DNA from: DASYSL01 sp036003365
GTDB taxonomy: Bacteria; Eisenbacteria; RBG-16-71-46; DASYSL01
DNA: 24,705 bases
Direction of reading: 5' to 3'
Assembly: GCA_036003365.1 (NCBI GenBank)
Contig: DASYSL010000119.1
Location: 1-24,705 of the forward strand
A model generated the notes under the pieces. That model worked only from the letters and a program-made list of their open reading frames with translations, was not told where the DNA came from and made no database searches. Position 1 is the first letter of the stretch; every line of letters begins with the position of its first letter. Both the position numbers and the translations under genes were made by a program. Shown piece by piece: positions 1 to 6,177 of the stretch.

Positions 1-1
1 T

Positions 2-280
2 GCACAGCTCAAGGTCCACGAAGAGATGGGCCACCGCGAGGAGGCGGATCGGCTACTGCGCGAGATGATGGACAAGCAGGGGAACCGCGCTGCCTTTCAA
101 TATGCGGAGCTGTACAGCCTTCGCGGAGAAGTGGACCTCGCTTTCAAGTGGCTGGATGTAGCCTATGCAGAGAGAGACGGAGGTCTTCTCGGCTTGAACA
201 ACAGCGAAGAGCTCCGTCCTCTTCACAAGGATCCGCGGTGGACTCCCCTCTTGAAGAAGATGGGATTGGAGAAAGGTTGA
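2..280 (+). CDS. TPR-repeat protein, C-terminal fragment (cut by window edge)
   Basis: The reading frame is open from the first bases of the window to a TGA at 278-280, so only the last 92 or so residues are seen. The helical text (EEADRLLREMMDK, AFQYAELYSLRGEVDLAFKWLDVAYAERDGG) has the spacing of tetratricopeptide repeats. The ending, with L.PLHKDPRW..LLKKMGL, is the usual last helix of TPR tails found behind bacterial adenylate-cyclase, kinase or winged-helix regulators. The N-terminal effector domain lies outside the window, so the function is unknown. The gene abuts the remnant integrase at 281-390, so it may be cargo of an older element at the tRNA-Cys locus rather than an ancestral neighbour. 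Confidence 0.7.
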   Translation, partial: AQLKVHEEMGHREEADRLLREMMDKQGNRAAFQYAELYSLRGEVDLAFKWLDVAYAERDGGLLGLNNSEELRPLHKDPRWTPLLKKMGLEKG

Positions 281-390
281 CGATCCGGAAGCTCGCTCCT
301 CGATTGCAGTCCAGAGCGCGTTTGGAAGAAGCTCAATCTGTAGCCGCGACCGTAGCAGCAGGCCCCACCGGCTTGCCGTTCCGCCGCTAA
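281..390 (+). pseudogene. Possible 3' remnant of an earlier tyrosine integrase
   Basis: In the frame ending with TAA at 388-390 the translation reads KLAPRLQSRARLEEAQ followed by SVAATVAAG. This resembles the region just after the catalytic tyrosine in tyrosine recombinases, and the VAATVA stretch matches the VATTVA at the end of the intact integrase (3855-4871). At DNA level 340-357 and 4842-4859 agree at 15 of 18 positions, and both lie about 12 bases upstream of the exact 83-bp repeat. No catalytic residues remain. The simplest reading is the right end of an older element of the same family that had used the same tRNA-Cys gene. The segment is short, so chance similarity cannot be excluded. 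Confidence 0.4.
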
Positions 391-451
391 GTCGTTACCA
401 TCGCGGCTCGAGGCGGCATAGCCAAGTGGCTAAGGCGACGGTCTGCAAAAC
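369..451 (+). repeat. 83-bp direct repeat, left copy (attL-like)
   Basis: Bases 369-451 are identical to 4872-4954, at an offset of exactly 4503 bp. The repeat holds the tRNA-Cys promoter and the tRNA 5' half, and stops just past the anticodon loop (shared TGCAAAAC, then the copies diverge). The two copies bound the integrase-bearing element. Strand exchange most likely happens within the anticodon stem-loop part of the repeat. Confidence 0.9.
412..451 (+). pseudogene. Truncated tRNA-Cys (5' half only)
   Basis: These bases equal the first 40 nt of the intact tRNA-Cys at 4915-4990: acceptor 5' strand, D arm, anticodon 5' stem, GCA anticodon and loop. The anticodon 3' stem, variable loop, T arm and acceptor 3' strand are missing and replaced by element sequence, so it cannot make a tRNA. 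The promoter-like TTGCCG and TACCAT boxes of the intact gene are also present here (373-401). Confidence 0.85.
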
Positions 452-468
452 GCTGAACGATGTTCAGC
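452..468 (+). repeat. Perfect 7-bp inverted repeat at the element's left boundary
   Basis: GCTGAAC, a 3-base GAT loop, then GTTCAGC. It starts at the first base after the 83-bp identity ends. It could be an integrase arm or core site, or a hairpin in a transcript started from the retained tRNA promoter. Confidence 0.55.
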
Positions 469-508
469 AAACAACCGAGCCGAACCGCCGATCCCAGTTA
501 GCGTACGA

Positions 509-546
509 CGCCCCTTGAGCTTGAACCTCCGGGGGCGTTGTTCATT
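509..546 (+). terminator. Hairpin terminator in repeat copy A
   Basis: Left arm 509-519 and right arm 527-537 pair with one mismatch around a 7-base loop, followed by TTGTTCATT. It could end a transcript from the retained tRNA promoter at 373-401. Confidence 0.5.
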
Positions 547-587
547 GGTGCCTACCTTTGGGCCATTCCGCGTGGATAACGGAGCAA

Positions 588-616
588 TTCCGGAGCAAGC
601 CGCGAGGGCGTAGAAT
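588..616 (+). promoter_or_regulatory. Promoter of the secreted cargo gene
   Basis: TTCCGG (588-593), a 17-base spacer and TAGAAT (611-616). The same boxes at the same spacing recur in copy B (2669-2697). The -35 is poor, but conservation between copies and the good -10 support it. It would give a leader of about 43 nt for the gene at 666. Confidence 0.45.
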
Positions 617-665
617 CATTGGGCACGAGTGCATCCCGACCTCGCACCGCCCAGGAGCCGCAGCC

Positions 666-2564
666 ATGCCTTCTCGCGCATCGATCATGCGAGTGCTCTG
701 CCTCCTGGCTCTAACCATTCTGTCTAAACCTCCTGGCGCACTCGCCAACACCCCCGGCCGTGCGTGGTCGCCCACCGAGGTCCTCCAGTCCTCTCTTGGT
801 CCGACGGGCTCTCCTCGCCTCGATCTCGATTCCCTTGGTACCCCATTCGTGTTTGGATCGACACCCTCGGATGTCGCCGGGTTCGTCTGGAATGGAGCTA
901 CCTGGGTAGAAACGTGGCAAGTGGGCCGGGGTCTCGCCTTTTGCTGGCCGGTCTTGTCGCCGCCCGGCACCTATTATGTGGTTGGGCAGGATCAATCACC
1001 CGATGCACAACACAAGGCTTGGTTTTGGCTTGCCCAGCGAACAGGTAACTCCTTCGTTAGCGAGAACGTTAGCAAGGAGGGCGCCTTCATCACATCTTAT
1101 TGGGCAACCGTATCCTCTCGCCGAAGGTGGGTCACCTTCTACGACTTCCTCAAACTACGGATTCTGTACTCCGATCAACCTGGCGTGTGGACAGACGTGC
1201 CGACCAACCAGAGCGCGGATATGGGCATGACGATGATCGCGGTGGACGATACGACCGCTCTTGCCGCGTGGAGTAACAGCCCTGGGGGCTTGCGTTGGGG
1301 GACGATGCGAGGTTCTACATGGACCGTTGGCCCGGACGTTTTGGGAAATGCGAACTCACTCGATCCCGTATGGCGGCCTCGGCCCAGCGGCGGGTACTGG
1401 TTGGGCTACGGAACGGATGATTACATCGTTTTCGTTCGCCCCTTTGTGAATGGGAGTTGGGGCGCCCCGACTGCGATCACGGCTCATTATCCAAACGACC
1501 CAGCTTTTCACTATTCGGACTCCTTCGAGTTGAGTCGTGACTCTTGGGAATATCCTGTTATCGCCTGGAGCGCGTTCGATGGCTTGCGCGGAGTGGAGGG
1601 GGTATACGTGAGTGTCCCCACCGACTCGGGTTGGACGGTCGCCGATGAGCTCGCCGACGACATTGAAGGCGTCTCTCCAACGGTAGTTCGGGATCGCAAT
1701 GGGGACGTGTGGGCAGCTTTTTGGCGGTACAATATGTCCGGCATATTCATAACGCACACTTACACGAAGGCTATAAGTACAAGACCTGTGGTTTCGTCGC
1801 AGGGGCAACATCAACTGATTCAGTGGACGCTCTCGGAACAAGCTCCGGAGACATGGTGGGCAGTCCTTCGGGCGGTGAATGGCGGACCTTATGAATTGGC
1901 CTCACGTGTTCGAGCTGGAGCAAGCGTTCAGATGATCTGGGAGGACTCCTTGCCTCCGCTTGGGACCCTCAGCTATCGCATCCGGCGTGAATGCGTGGAC
2001 ACTCGATACGAATGGCTAAGCGATCCCTCGGATACTCCGGTTCCTGCCCTAGCCACTCTTGTGGGCGCGATCGCGAAGCCAGGTCAGGTCGATCTCTCGT
2101 GGTACGCCGCGCAGACACCTTTGGCCACGGTCTACCGCCGCACAAATGCAACGGACTGGTCCGCCCTTGGCCCCGCCGATTCTCGTGGTGATGGGCTGCT
2201 GACCTACACAGATCGGGCTGTAACAGCTGGCCGCTACGCCTACCGCCTGGGAGCGGGCGAGCAATTCACGCCTGAGACATGGGTGGAGGTGCCGAACGGA
2301 TACACGCTTGCCCTCGAAGGATCCACGCAGAACCCAGCGCGAGGCCCGCTACAGATTGCTTTCACACTTGCGGATGACTCGCCAGCCACGCTCGATTTGT
2401 TTGCGGTGAACGGCAGGCGTGTCGCTAGTCGCGACGTAAGTTCGATGGGAGCGGGACCCCATCACCTCGACCTGAGCGGCGAGGGCATGCGTCCAGGCGT
2501 CTATTGGATCAGGCTCACGGAGGCTGGTAGGACGATCAGCAAGAAGGCGGTAGTGGCGAACTAG
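666..2564 (+). CDS. Secreted protein with FlgD-like/T9SS-type C-terminal sorting domain
   Basis: A 632-residue protein. The ATG at 666 is chosen because AGGAG lies upstream at usual spacing and a signal peptide follows at once (basic start, hydrophobic VLCLLALTIL, cleavage near GALA); the open frame extends further upstream, without these signals. Residues 40-420 or so hold repeated Trp- and Asp-rich beta-strand text (VWNGATWVETW, VVRDRNGDVWAAFW) suggesting a beta-propeller or sialidase-like exported fold. Two fibronectin-like stretches follow. The last 80 residues (PARGPLQIAFTL, LDLFAVNGRRV, LRPGVYW-like MRPGVYWIRL, ISKKAVV) match the FlgD-Ig/type A sorting domain used for outer-surface delivery. 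Substrate and role are unknown. It is cargo of the tRNA-Cys element, is less GC-rich than its chromosomal neighbours, and ends 25 bp before a strong terminator. Confidence 0.8.
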   Translation: MPSRASIMRVLCLLALTILSKPPGALANTPGRAWSPTEVLQSSLGPTGSPRLDLDSLGTPFVFGSTPSDVAGFVWNGATWVETWQVGRGLAFCWPVLSPPGTYYVVGQDQSPDAQHKAWFWLAQRTGNSFVSENVSKEGAFITSYWATVSSRRRWVTFYDFLKLRILYSDQPGVWTDVPTNQSADMGMTMIAVDDTTALAAWSNSPGGLRWGTMRGSTWTVGPDVLGNANSLDPVWRPRPSGGYWLGYGTDDYIVFVRPFVNGSWGAPTAITAHYPNDPAFHYSDSFELSRDSWEYPVIAWSAFDGLRGVEGVYVSVPTDSGWTVADELADDIEGVSPTVVRDRNGDVWAAFWRYNMSGIFITHTYTKAISTRPVVSSQGQHQLIQWTLSEQAPETWWAVLRAVNGGPYELASRVRAGASVQMIWEDSLPPLGTLSYRIRRECVDTRYEWLSDPSDTPVPALATLVGAIAKPGQVDLSWYAAQTPLATVYRRTNATDWSALGPADSRGDGLLTYTDRAVTAGRYAYRLGAGEQFTPETWVEVPNGYTLALEGSTQNPARGPLQIAFTLADDSPATLDLFAVNGRRVASRDVSSMGAGPHHLDLSGEGMRPGVYWIRLTEAGRTISKKAVVAN

Positions 2565-2589
2565 AAGAGCCGACTGGGTCTTATGCCGA

Positions 2590-2628
2590 CGCCCCTTGAG
2601 CCCCAACTCAGGGGGCGTTCTTCATTTC
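2590..2628 (+). terminator. Rho-independent terminator after the secreted cargo gene
   Basis: An 11-bp stem (2590-2600 with 2607-2617, one G-T wobble), loop CCCCAA, then TTCTTCATTTC. Starts 26 bp after the stop codon at 2564. Confidence 0.75.
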
Positions 2629-2668
2629 TGCTGACCGTGAGGGCATTTCGGAACGAATAACGGAGCAA

Positions 2669-2697
2669 TTCCGGAGCATGCCGCCAGGGCGTACAAT
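2669..2697 (+). promoter_or_regulatory. Promoter of the TIR-like gene
   Basis: TTCCGG, a 17-base spacer and TACAAT (2692-2697), the same arrangement as copy A. The start codon is 28 bp downstream. Confidence 0.45.
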
Positions 2698-2724
2698 TGT
2701 CGCCTCAACTCTCGGAGGCCGCGA

Positions 2725-3351
2725 ATGGCGAGAACGCCGGAACGCTATTACTCACCAATTCCCCACGTACCGGAACGCTTGGAGCGCCTTGTGGCTACGT
2801 TCGCCACGCTCTGCAGCATTGAGCCGTCAGAAGTGCGAATCAGTGCGTCCTACCGCTTTGATGACGGTAGCTCTGATCACCGCGACATCGCGCCGGGAGC
2901 AATTGGTTTGGTGCCTATTGCTCCGCCAATATCGTTTGTTGGAATAACTCATAGACTAACGTTTCTGTACCTCGGCGTGGAGTCGGATCGCGTCATGGTT
3001 CAGGCCGAAGCCCAGTCCATGTCCCTCGCCAGGGAAATCGTAGAGAAAGCTGTGACCTGCCTGGGGATCACACCTTACGTGGCAACTAGGGTCGACAATA
3101 TCGAGAAACGGCTTGACGCTGTCCAAGCACTGCAGCAGGAGACAGTGGTATTACGCTGTTTCTTCTCGTATCGCTTCGCCTCGGAGGATGAAAGCATGGC
3201 TTCTGACGTGTTGCGCTTCCTCAGCCTTCAACGCGTAGAAGTTGTCACTGGTCGTTCGTACGAGCCTAGAAGGGTCGAACACGTGCTTGATCGGGCTAAA
3301 GGCATTCGTGCGCAAACAGCTCGGGAATACTCGCGGCTAGCTTGCTCGTAA
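2725..3351 (+). pseudogene. TIR-like domain protein, 3'-truncated
   Basis: A 208-residue frame with ATG at 2725 and GGAGG at 2714-2718. Residues 1-140 are an unrecognised domain. Residues 143-193 (LRCFFSYRFASEDE, VLRFLSLQRVEVVTGRSYEPRRVEHVL) look like the first beta strand, first helix and second strand of a bacterial TIR or SLOG/TIR-like fold, where FFSYRF opens the domain. A complete TIR domain needs roughly 80 more residues including the catalytic glutamate. Instead the frame enters sequence antisense to the convergent lipoprotein gene at about 3300 and stops. TIR proteins on mobile elements are often NAD-consuming phage-defence effectors, but this copy lacks the catalytic part and is probably inactive. 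The TIR call rests on motif reading only. Confidence 0.5.
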
Positions 3352-3668
3352 GTTGCACCATTCTTGTGCAGGCGTTGGATATAGGGAACGTCCTTGTAGA
3401 TCTTCGCCGCGCTGGCTTCTCTCCCGGTCGTGTCTAGAACGACCGGCGCGGGCCTGAAGCCATTGACCACAAGCTGACCATCCTCGTAAGTCAGGATGGC
3501 CGGGCTTCGGATGCGATGCCCGTACGCGTAGAAGCGGTGGAGACTATCGTCGAAGGAGATTGTGGCGGGAAGCGTCATATCCTGGGCGTGCAAGGACGGG
3601 GAGCTTGAGCACCCTAGGAGCATCACGAGAAGACATGCAACCTCAAGGCTTCCGGTTCTGTTAGGCAT
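3228..3668 (-). pseudogene. Lipoprotein of unknown function, probably 3'-truncated
   Basis: The frame starts at an ATG at 3668 with a purine-rich AGAAGGGA just upstream. A lipoprotein signal follows (LEVACLLVMLLGC, lipobox LLGC with Cys 21), and then a short beta-rich domain (HRFYAYGHRI, ILTYEDGQLVVNGF) that I do not recognise. The part beyond residue 120 or so is antisense to the TIR-like gene and looks unconstrained (ARMPLARSSTCST), so the natural C-terminus was probably lost at a junction near 3295-3330. The 5' half resembles a genuine gene. An upstream start at 3704 is possible but would place 12 charged residues before the signal peptide. Confidence 0.5.
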
Positions 3669-3854
3669 GTCCCTTCTCTTACTCCGCGACATGAGTCCCG
3701 ACACGCTACTAAGTCACAGCAATTATGCGCCCTTCGCGGCTCGAAGTCTCCAGCAGTAAGCCCCCATAGCTGTGTTTCGTGAAATTGTCCGCCCTCGTGG
3801 CTATCCTTCCTGGGCGCGAACAGGATTGGTGGACTCGGCGGAAAGGGGGATTCG

Positions 3855-4871
3855 ATGCCGAGACTGCCTCGCGGAATGTTTCGCCGAGGGCGTTCGTACT
3901 ACGTGCGGCTGCGTTCGCACGGTCAGGACCGATGGATTGCCCTCGGGGATGACTTGGAGAAAGCGAAAGCCAATCTCGACGGTGTGCGTCATGCCGACGA
4001 GCCAAAAGTCGAATCGGGGCTCTCCGTTTCCGAGGCTGCCGAGAGGTGGCTTGCGAGCTACGTGGCGACGGCCAGGAACGAACAAGGGCATGCCCTCGCG
4101 AGGGCGAGAGTGGAGCAATTCATGGATCGGTTTCTCGGTCCCAAGCTGCTCCACAAGGTCACACGCGAGGACCTGAGAGCCTATCGTCTCTGGCTTGAGC
4201 GGTACAAAGGCAGGCGAGGGCAGCTTTCGCCGCAATCGGTGGCACACGTCCTAAGCGATGCTCGATGTTGTTTCCGATGGTGCGAAGATGCCGGGCTCAC
4301 AGAATCGTGTCCGGTTCCTCGCAAGCTCCTGCCTCGGATTCAAGAGCGCCCGCCTGACCGACTGACCGACGAGGAACTGGCTAAGCTGACAGCTCTTGAA
4401 GAGCCGTTTGGCTTTCTCATTCGGCTCGCTCTCGGAACCGCACTTCGCTGGGGAGAGTTGGTCAGAACGCAAGCAGCGCACGTGCAGTCGGGCCAGCTGA
4501 TTGTCAGTCAGACGAAGAGCGGAAAGGTTAGACGAGTGCCGCTCTCACCGGAGTTGCTTCAAGAGATCAAGGGAAGGGTAGGGAAGTTGGTTCCGTTCTC
4601 GGATCGCAGTTTGAGCTACGCGGCTCGCCGCATCGTCAAGCTAAGTGGCGTGTCGCGCTTCCACATGCACCAGCTTCGACACACGGCTGCGTGCAGGTGG
4701 ATCGAGAACGGTGGATCACTCCAAGCCTTGCAAGAGATCCTTGGTCACGGCAGCGTCCGAATGACTCAGAGGTATGCCCGTCTCTCATCCGAACACGTAC
4801 TAGCGGAAGCGAGGCGGGTATGGGCGAATCAGGACGAAACGGTAGCTACGACGGTAGCAAGTAGCTTCTAG
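3855..4871 (+). CDS. int: Tyrosine-type site-specific recombinase/integrase
   Basis: A 338-residue integrase expected to catalyse integration and excision of the surrounding element at tRNA-Cys. The N-terminal arm (residues 1-50, short beta strands such as GRSYYVRLR) is followed by a SAM-like core-binding domain (55-165) and the catalytic domain. Catalytic residues are visible: R198 in GTALRWGEL, K221/K224 in TKSGKVRRVPL, H272-x-x-R275 in HQLRHTAA, H298 in LGHGSVRMTQ and nucleophile Y307. All are present, so it may be active. The start at 3855 has GGAAAGGGGG upstream. The TAG stop ends one base before the 83-bp att repeat and 43 bp before the tRNA, so the gene and its site move as one block. 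The tail VATTVASS matches the remnant at 340-357. Confidence 0.93.
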   Translation: MPRLPRGMFRRGRSYYVRLRSHGQDRWIALGDDLEKAKANLDGVRHADEPKVESGLSVSEAAERWLASYVATARNEQGHALARARVEQFMDRFLGPKLLHKVTREDLRAYRLWLERYKGRRGQLSPQSVAHVLSDARCCFRWCEDAGLTESCPVPRKLLPRIQERPPDRLTDEELAKLTALEEPFGFLIRLALGTALRWGELVRTQAAHVQSGQLIVSQTKSGKVRRVPLSPELLQEIKGRVGKLVPFSDRSLSYAARRIVKLSGVSRFHMHQLRHTAACRWIENGGSLQALQEILGHGSVRMTQRYARLSSEHVLAEARRVWANQDETVATTVASSF

Positions 4872-4954
4872 CGGCTTGCCGTTCCGCCGCTAAGTCGTTA
4901 CCATCGCGGCTCGAGGCGGCATAGCCAAGTGGCTAAGGCGACGGTCTGCAAAAC
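4872..4954 (+). repeat. 83-bp direct repeat, right copy (attR-like)
   Basis: Exact copy of 369-451. It supplies the promoter and nucleotides 1-40 of the functional tRNA-Cys gene, and begins directly after the integrase stop codon. Confidence 0.9.
4876..4904 (+). promoter_or_regulatory. tRNA-Cys promoter
   Basis: TTGCCG (4876-4881), a 17-base spacer and TACCAT (4899-4904). The predicted start falls about four bases before the mature tRNA 5' end. The whole promoter lies inside the att repeat. Confidence 0.6.
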
Positions 4955-4990
4955 CGTTATTCACCGGTTCAAATCCGGTTGCCGCCTCCA
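4915..4990 (+). tRNA. tRNA-Cys (GCA anticodon)
   Basis: A 76-nt cloverleaf. The acceptor GGCGGCA (4915-4921) pairs with TGCCGCC (4980-4986), discriminator U at 4987 is typical for cysteine, and CCA is encoded (4988-4990). The anticodon stem ACGGT/ACCGT encloses CTGCAAA with GCA at 4948-4950. The T arm contains GGTTCAAATCC. It is intact despite the element inserted immediately upstream, because the element restores the 5' half. Confidence 0.97.
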
Positions 4991-5011
4991 ATTCGAAGAT
5001 CCCGCCGTTTC

Positions 5012-6070
5012 TCAAGCATCCCGATCCCTCAGCGCCACACCGCGTCGCGCCAAGCCTTCGCGAATGGCGTCGTACGCGGTCTTGTCGGCGCCCACGCGCT
5101 CGAGCGGCAGGACGCCCGTGCCGCGAATCCCGCCTGCGACGGCGACCTGCGCGGTCACCGAGGTGGTGAGGGCCGTGGTGCGCGACATGGCCGTGAGGCC
5201 GGTGGCGGGGTCATAGCGGTCGACCATGAGAACTTCGCGCGTGCGGTCCTTCCAGCGCATGCGCACGAGGAAGGCGACGAGATCGCGCGGCTCGGGCACG
5301 ACACACTTGTCGCGGAATTCGGCGACCAGTCGGCCCTGGGCGAGAAGCGGCTGGATGGCCTGCACATGGCCGGGCCAGCGCAGTGTCTTCTCGGCCATCT
5401 GCTCGACCCCAGGCACGGTGGTGATCAGCGTGCGCAAGCCGTCGCTGAAGAAGGCCTCCATCTCGCCCACGCCTTCGATGTCGAGATGCTCCATCCCGGA
5501 GAACACGGCCACCTCGATCGGCTTGCCGTCCTTCACGATGCGCGCCGGTCGAACGTATTCCTCGAGCAGATCGTCCACCGACCACGTGACCACATAACCG
5601 TAGGGTCGGGACGCGTCCTGGGCCACGCCGCCCACGTAGATCGTGAGATCGTGTGGGGGTCCGAACTCGGCGGCGGCGCGGCCTACGACCAAGTGCGAGA
5701 GGCCGGGTGCGAGCCCGCAGTCGGGCACGATGGCGATCCCGGACTTTTGTGCCGCGGCATCGAGACTCAGCGTGTCCTCGGCGCAGAACGATACGTCGAC
5801 GAGCGGCTTCCGAGTCTCGATCGCCGCCTGCATCACGCCGAAGCCGAAGCGCGAGGGGAGGGCGCCCACCGCGAGGTCGTATTCGGACATGAGCCGAGCG
5901 GCCGATGATGATGTGCCGGCGTCCGCCTCGCGAAAGCGGAGATTCTCCAGCGCCGGCAAGCGCGGCGGGTTCACATCGGCGACGTCGACCTTGGCTTGGG
6001 GCAGCGAACGGGCGAGATCCGACGCGATGACACGGCCTTGGGCGCCGCCACCCAGCACCACGATGCGCAC
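5012..6070 (-). CDS. Saccharopine dehydrogenase-like NAD(P)-binding oxidoreductase
   Basis: A 352-residue protein with a Rossmann N-terminus (VVLGGGAQGRVIASDLA, GGGAQG at residues 7-12) and the central text DVSFCAEDTLSLDAAAQKSGIAIVPDCGLAPGLSH. These are typical of the saccharopine-dehydrogenase/lysine 6-dehydrogenase superfamily, which oxidises or forms secondary-amine or epsilon-amino bonds of lysine-type substrates. Length fits single-domain lysine dehydrogenase relatives, not the bifunctional enzyme. The start is a GTG at 6070 with GGAGG six bases upstream. The exact substrate cannot be told from sequence. It is transcribed toward the tRNA-Cys gene and divergently from the ABC operon. Confidence 0.8.
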   Translation of the reverse strand: MRIVVLGGGAQGRVIASDLARSLPQAKVDVADVNPPRLPALENLRFREADAGTSSSAARLMSEYDLAVGALPSRFGFGVMQAAIETRKPLVDVSFCAEDTLSLDAAAQKSGIAIVPDCGLAPGLSHLVVGRAAAEFGPPHDLTIYVGGVAQDASRPYGYVVTWSVDDLLEEYVRPARIVKDGKPIEVAVFSGMEHLDIEGVGEMEAFFSDGLRTLITTVPGVEQMAEKTLRWPGHVQAIQPLLAQGRLVAEFRDKCVVPEPRDLVAFLVRMRWKDRTREVLMVDRYDPATGLTAMSRTTALTTSVTAQVAVAGGIRGTGVLPLERVGADKTAYDAIREGLARRGVALRDRDA

Positions 6071-6140
6071 GAGAAACCTCCGGGGAAGAGCAGACGTAAA
6101 GAGGGCGCATCATCCCATGCGCGGCCGCGCTTGTCAGCGC

Positions 6141-6169
6141 TTGTCGGGCCCGAACCCGCGCCCTATTCT
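6141..6169 (+). promoter_or_regulatory. Promoter of the ABC exporter operon (leaderless architecture)
   Basis: TTGTCG (6141-6146), a 17-base spacer and TATTCT (6164-6169), only 8 bases before the ATG at 6178. Transcription would start at or next to the start codon, and no Shine-Dalgarno sequence is present in between. Confidence 0.55.
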
Positions 6170-6177
6170 CGACGCCC

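Larger units (their letters stand above)
506..620 (+). repeat. Imperfect terminator-promoter repeat, copy A
   Basis: About 115 bp that align along their whole length with 2587-2700. Shared blocks include CGACGCCCCTTGAG, GGGGGCGTT, TAACGGAGCAATTCCGGAGC and AGGGCGTA.AAT. Each copy is a hairpin terminator followed by a promoter-like segment, and each precedes a cargo gene. Copy A has no complete gene upstream of its terminator, only the tRNA remnant. Confidence 0.75.
2587..2700 (+). repeat. Imperfect terminator-promoter repeat, copy B
   Basis: Second copy of the unit at 506-620. It separates the secreted-protein gene from the TIR-like gene. Differences lie mainly in the hairpin loop and the segment between hairpin and promoter, as expected for a duplication that has since drifted under selection for both functions. 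Confidence 0.75.
452..4954 (+). mobile_element. Small integrative element inserted in the tRNA-Cys gene
   Basis: The element is bounded by exact 83-bp repeats, has an intact tyrosine recombinase at one end directly against the repeat, and is more AT-rich than the flanking chromosome. Cargo is a secreted sorting-domain protein, a truncated TIR-like gene and a truncated lipoprotein gene. No conjugation, replication or phage structural genes are seen, so it would be mobilised only by its integrase or be a decaying remnant. Because the crossover may fall anywhere in the repeat, 369-4871 is an equivalent description. The intact tRNA at the right end takes its promoter and 5' half from the element. 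Confidence 0.8.

Noticed and set aside
148..390. Independent 80-residue gene overlapping the TPR tail
   Set aside because: The first half is only the shifted frame of the TPR gene. The second half is better explained as an integrase remnant.
506..2700. Integron-like gene cassette bounded by attC sites
   Set aside because: The repeats contain terminators and promoters but no paired GTTRRRY/RYYYAAC cores, and the integrase lacks an obvious IntI-specific insertion. The duplicated unit is better described as a transcription boundary.
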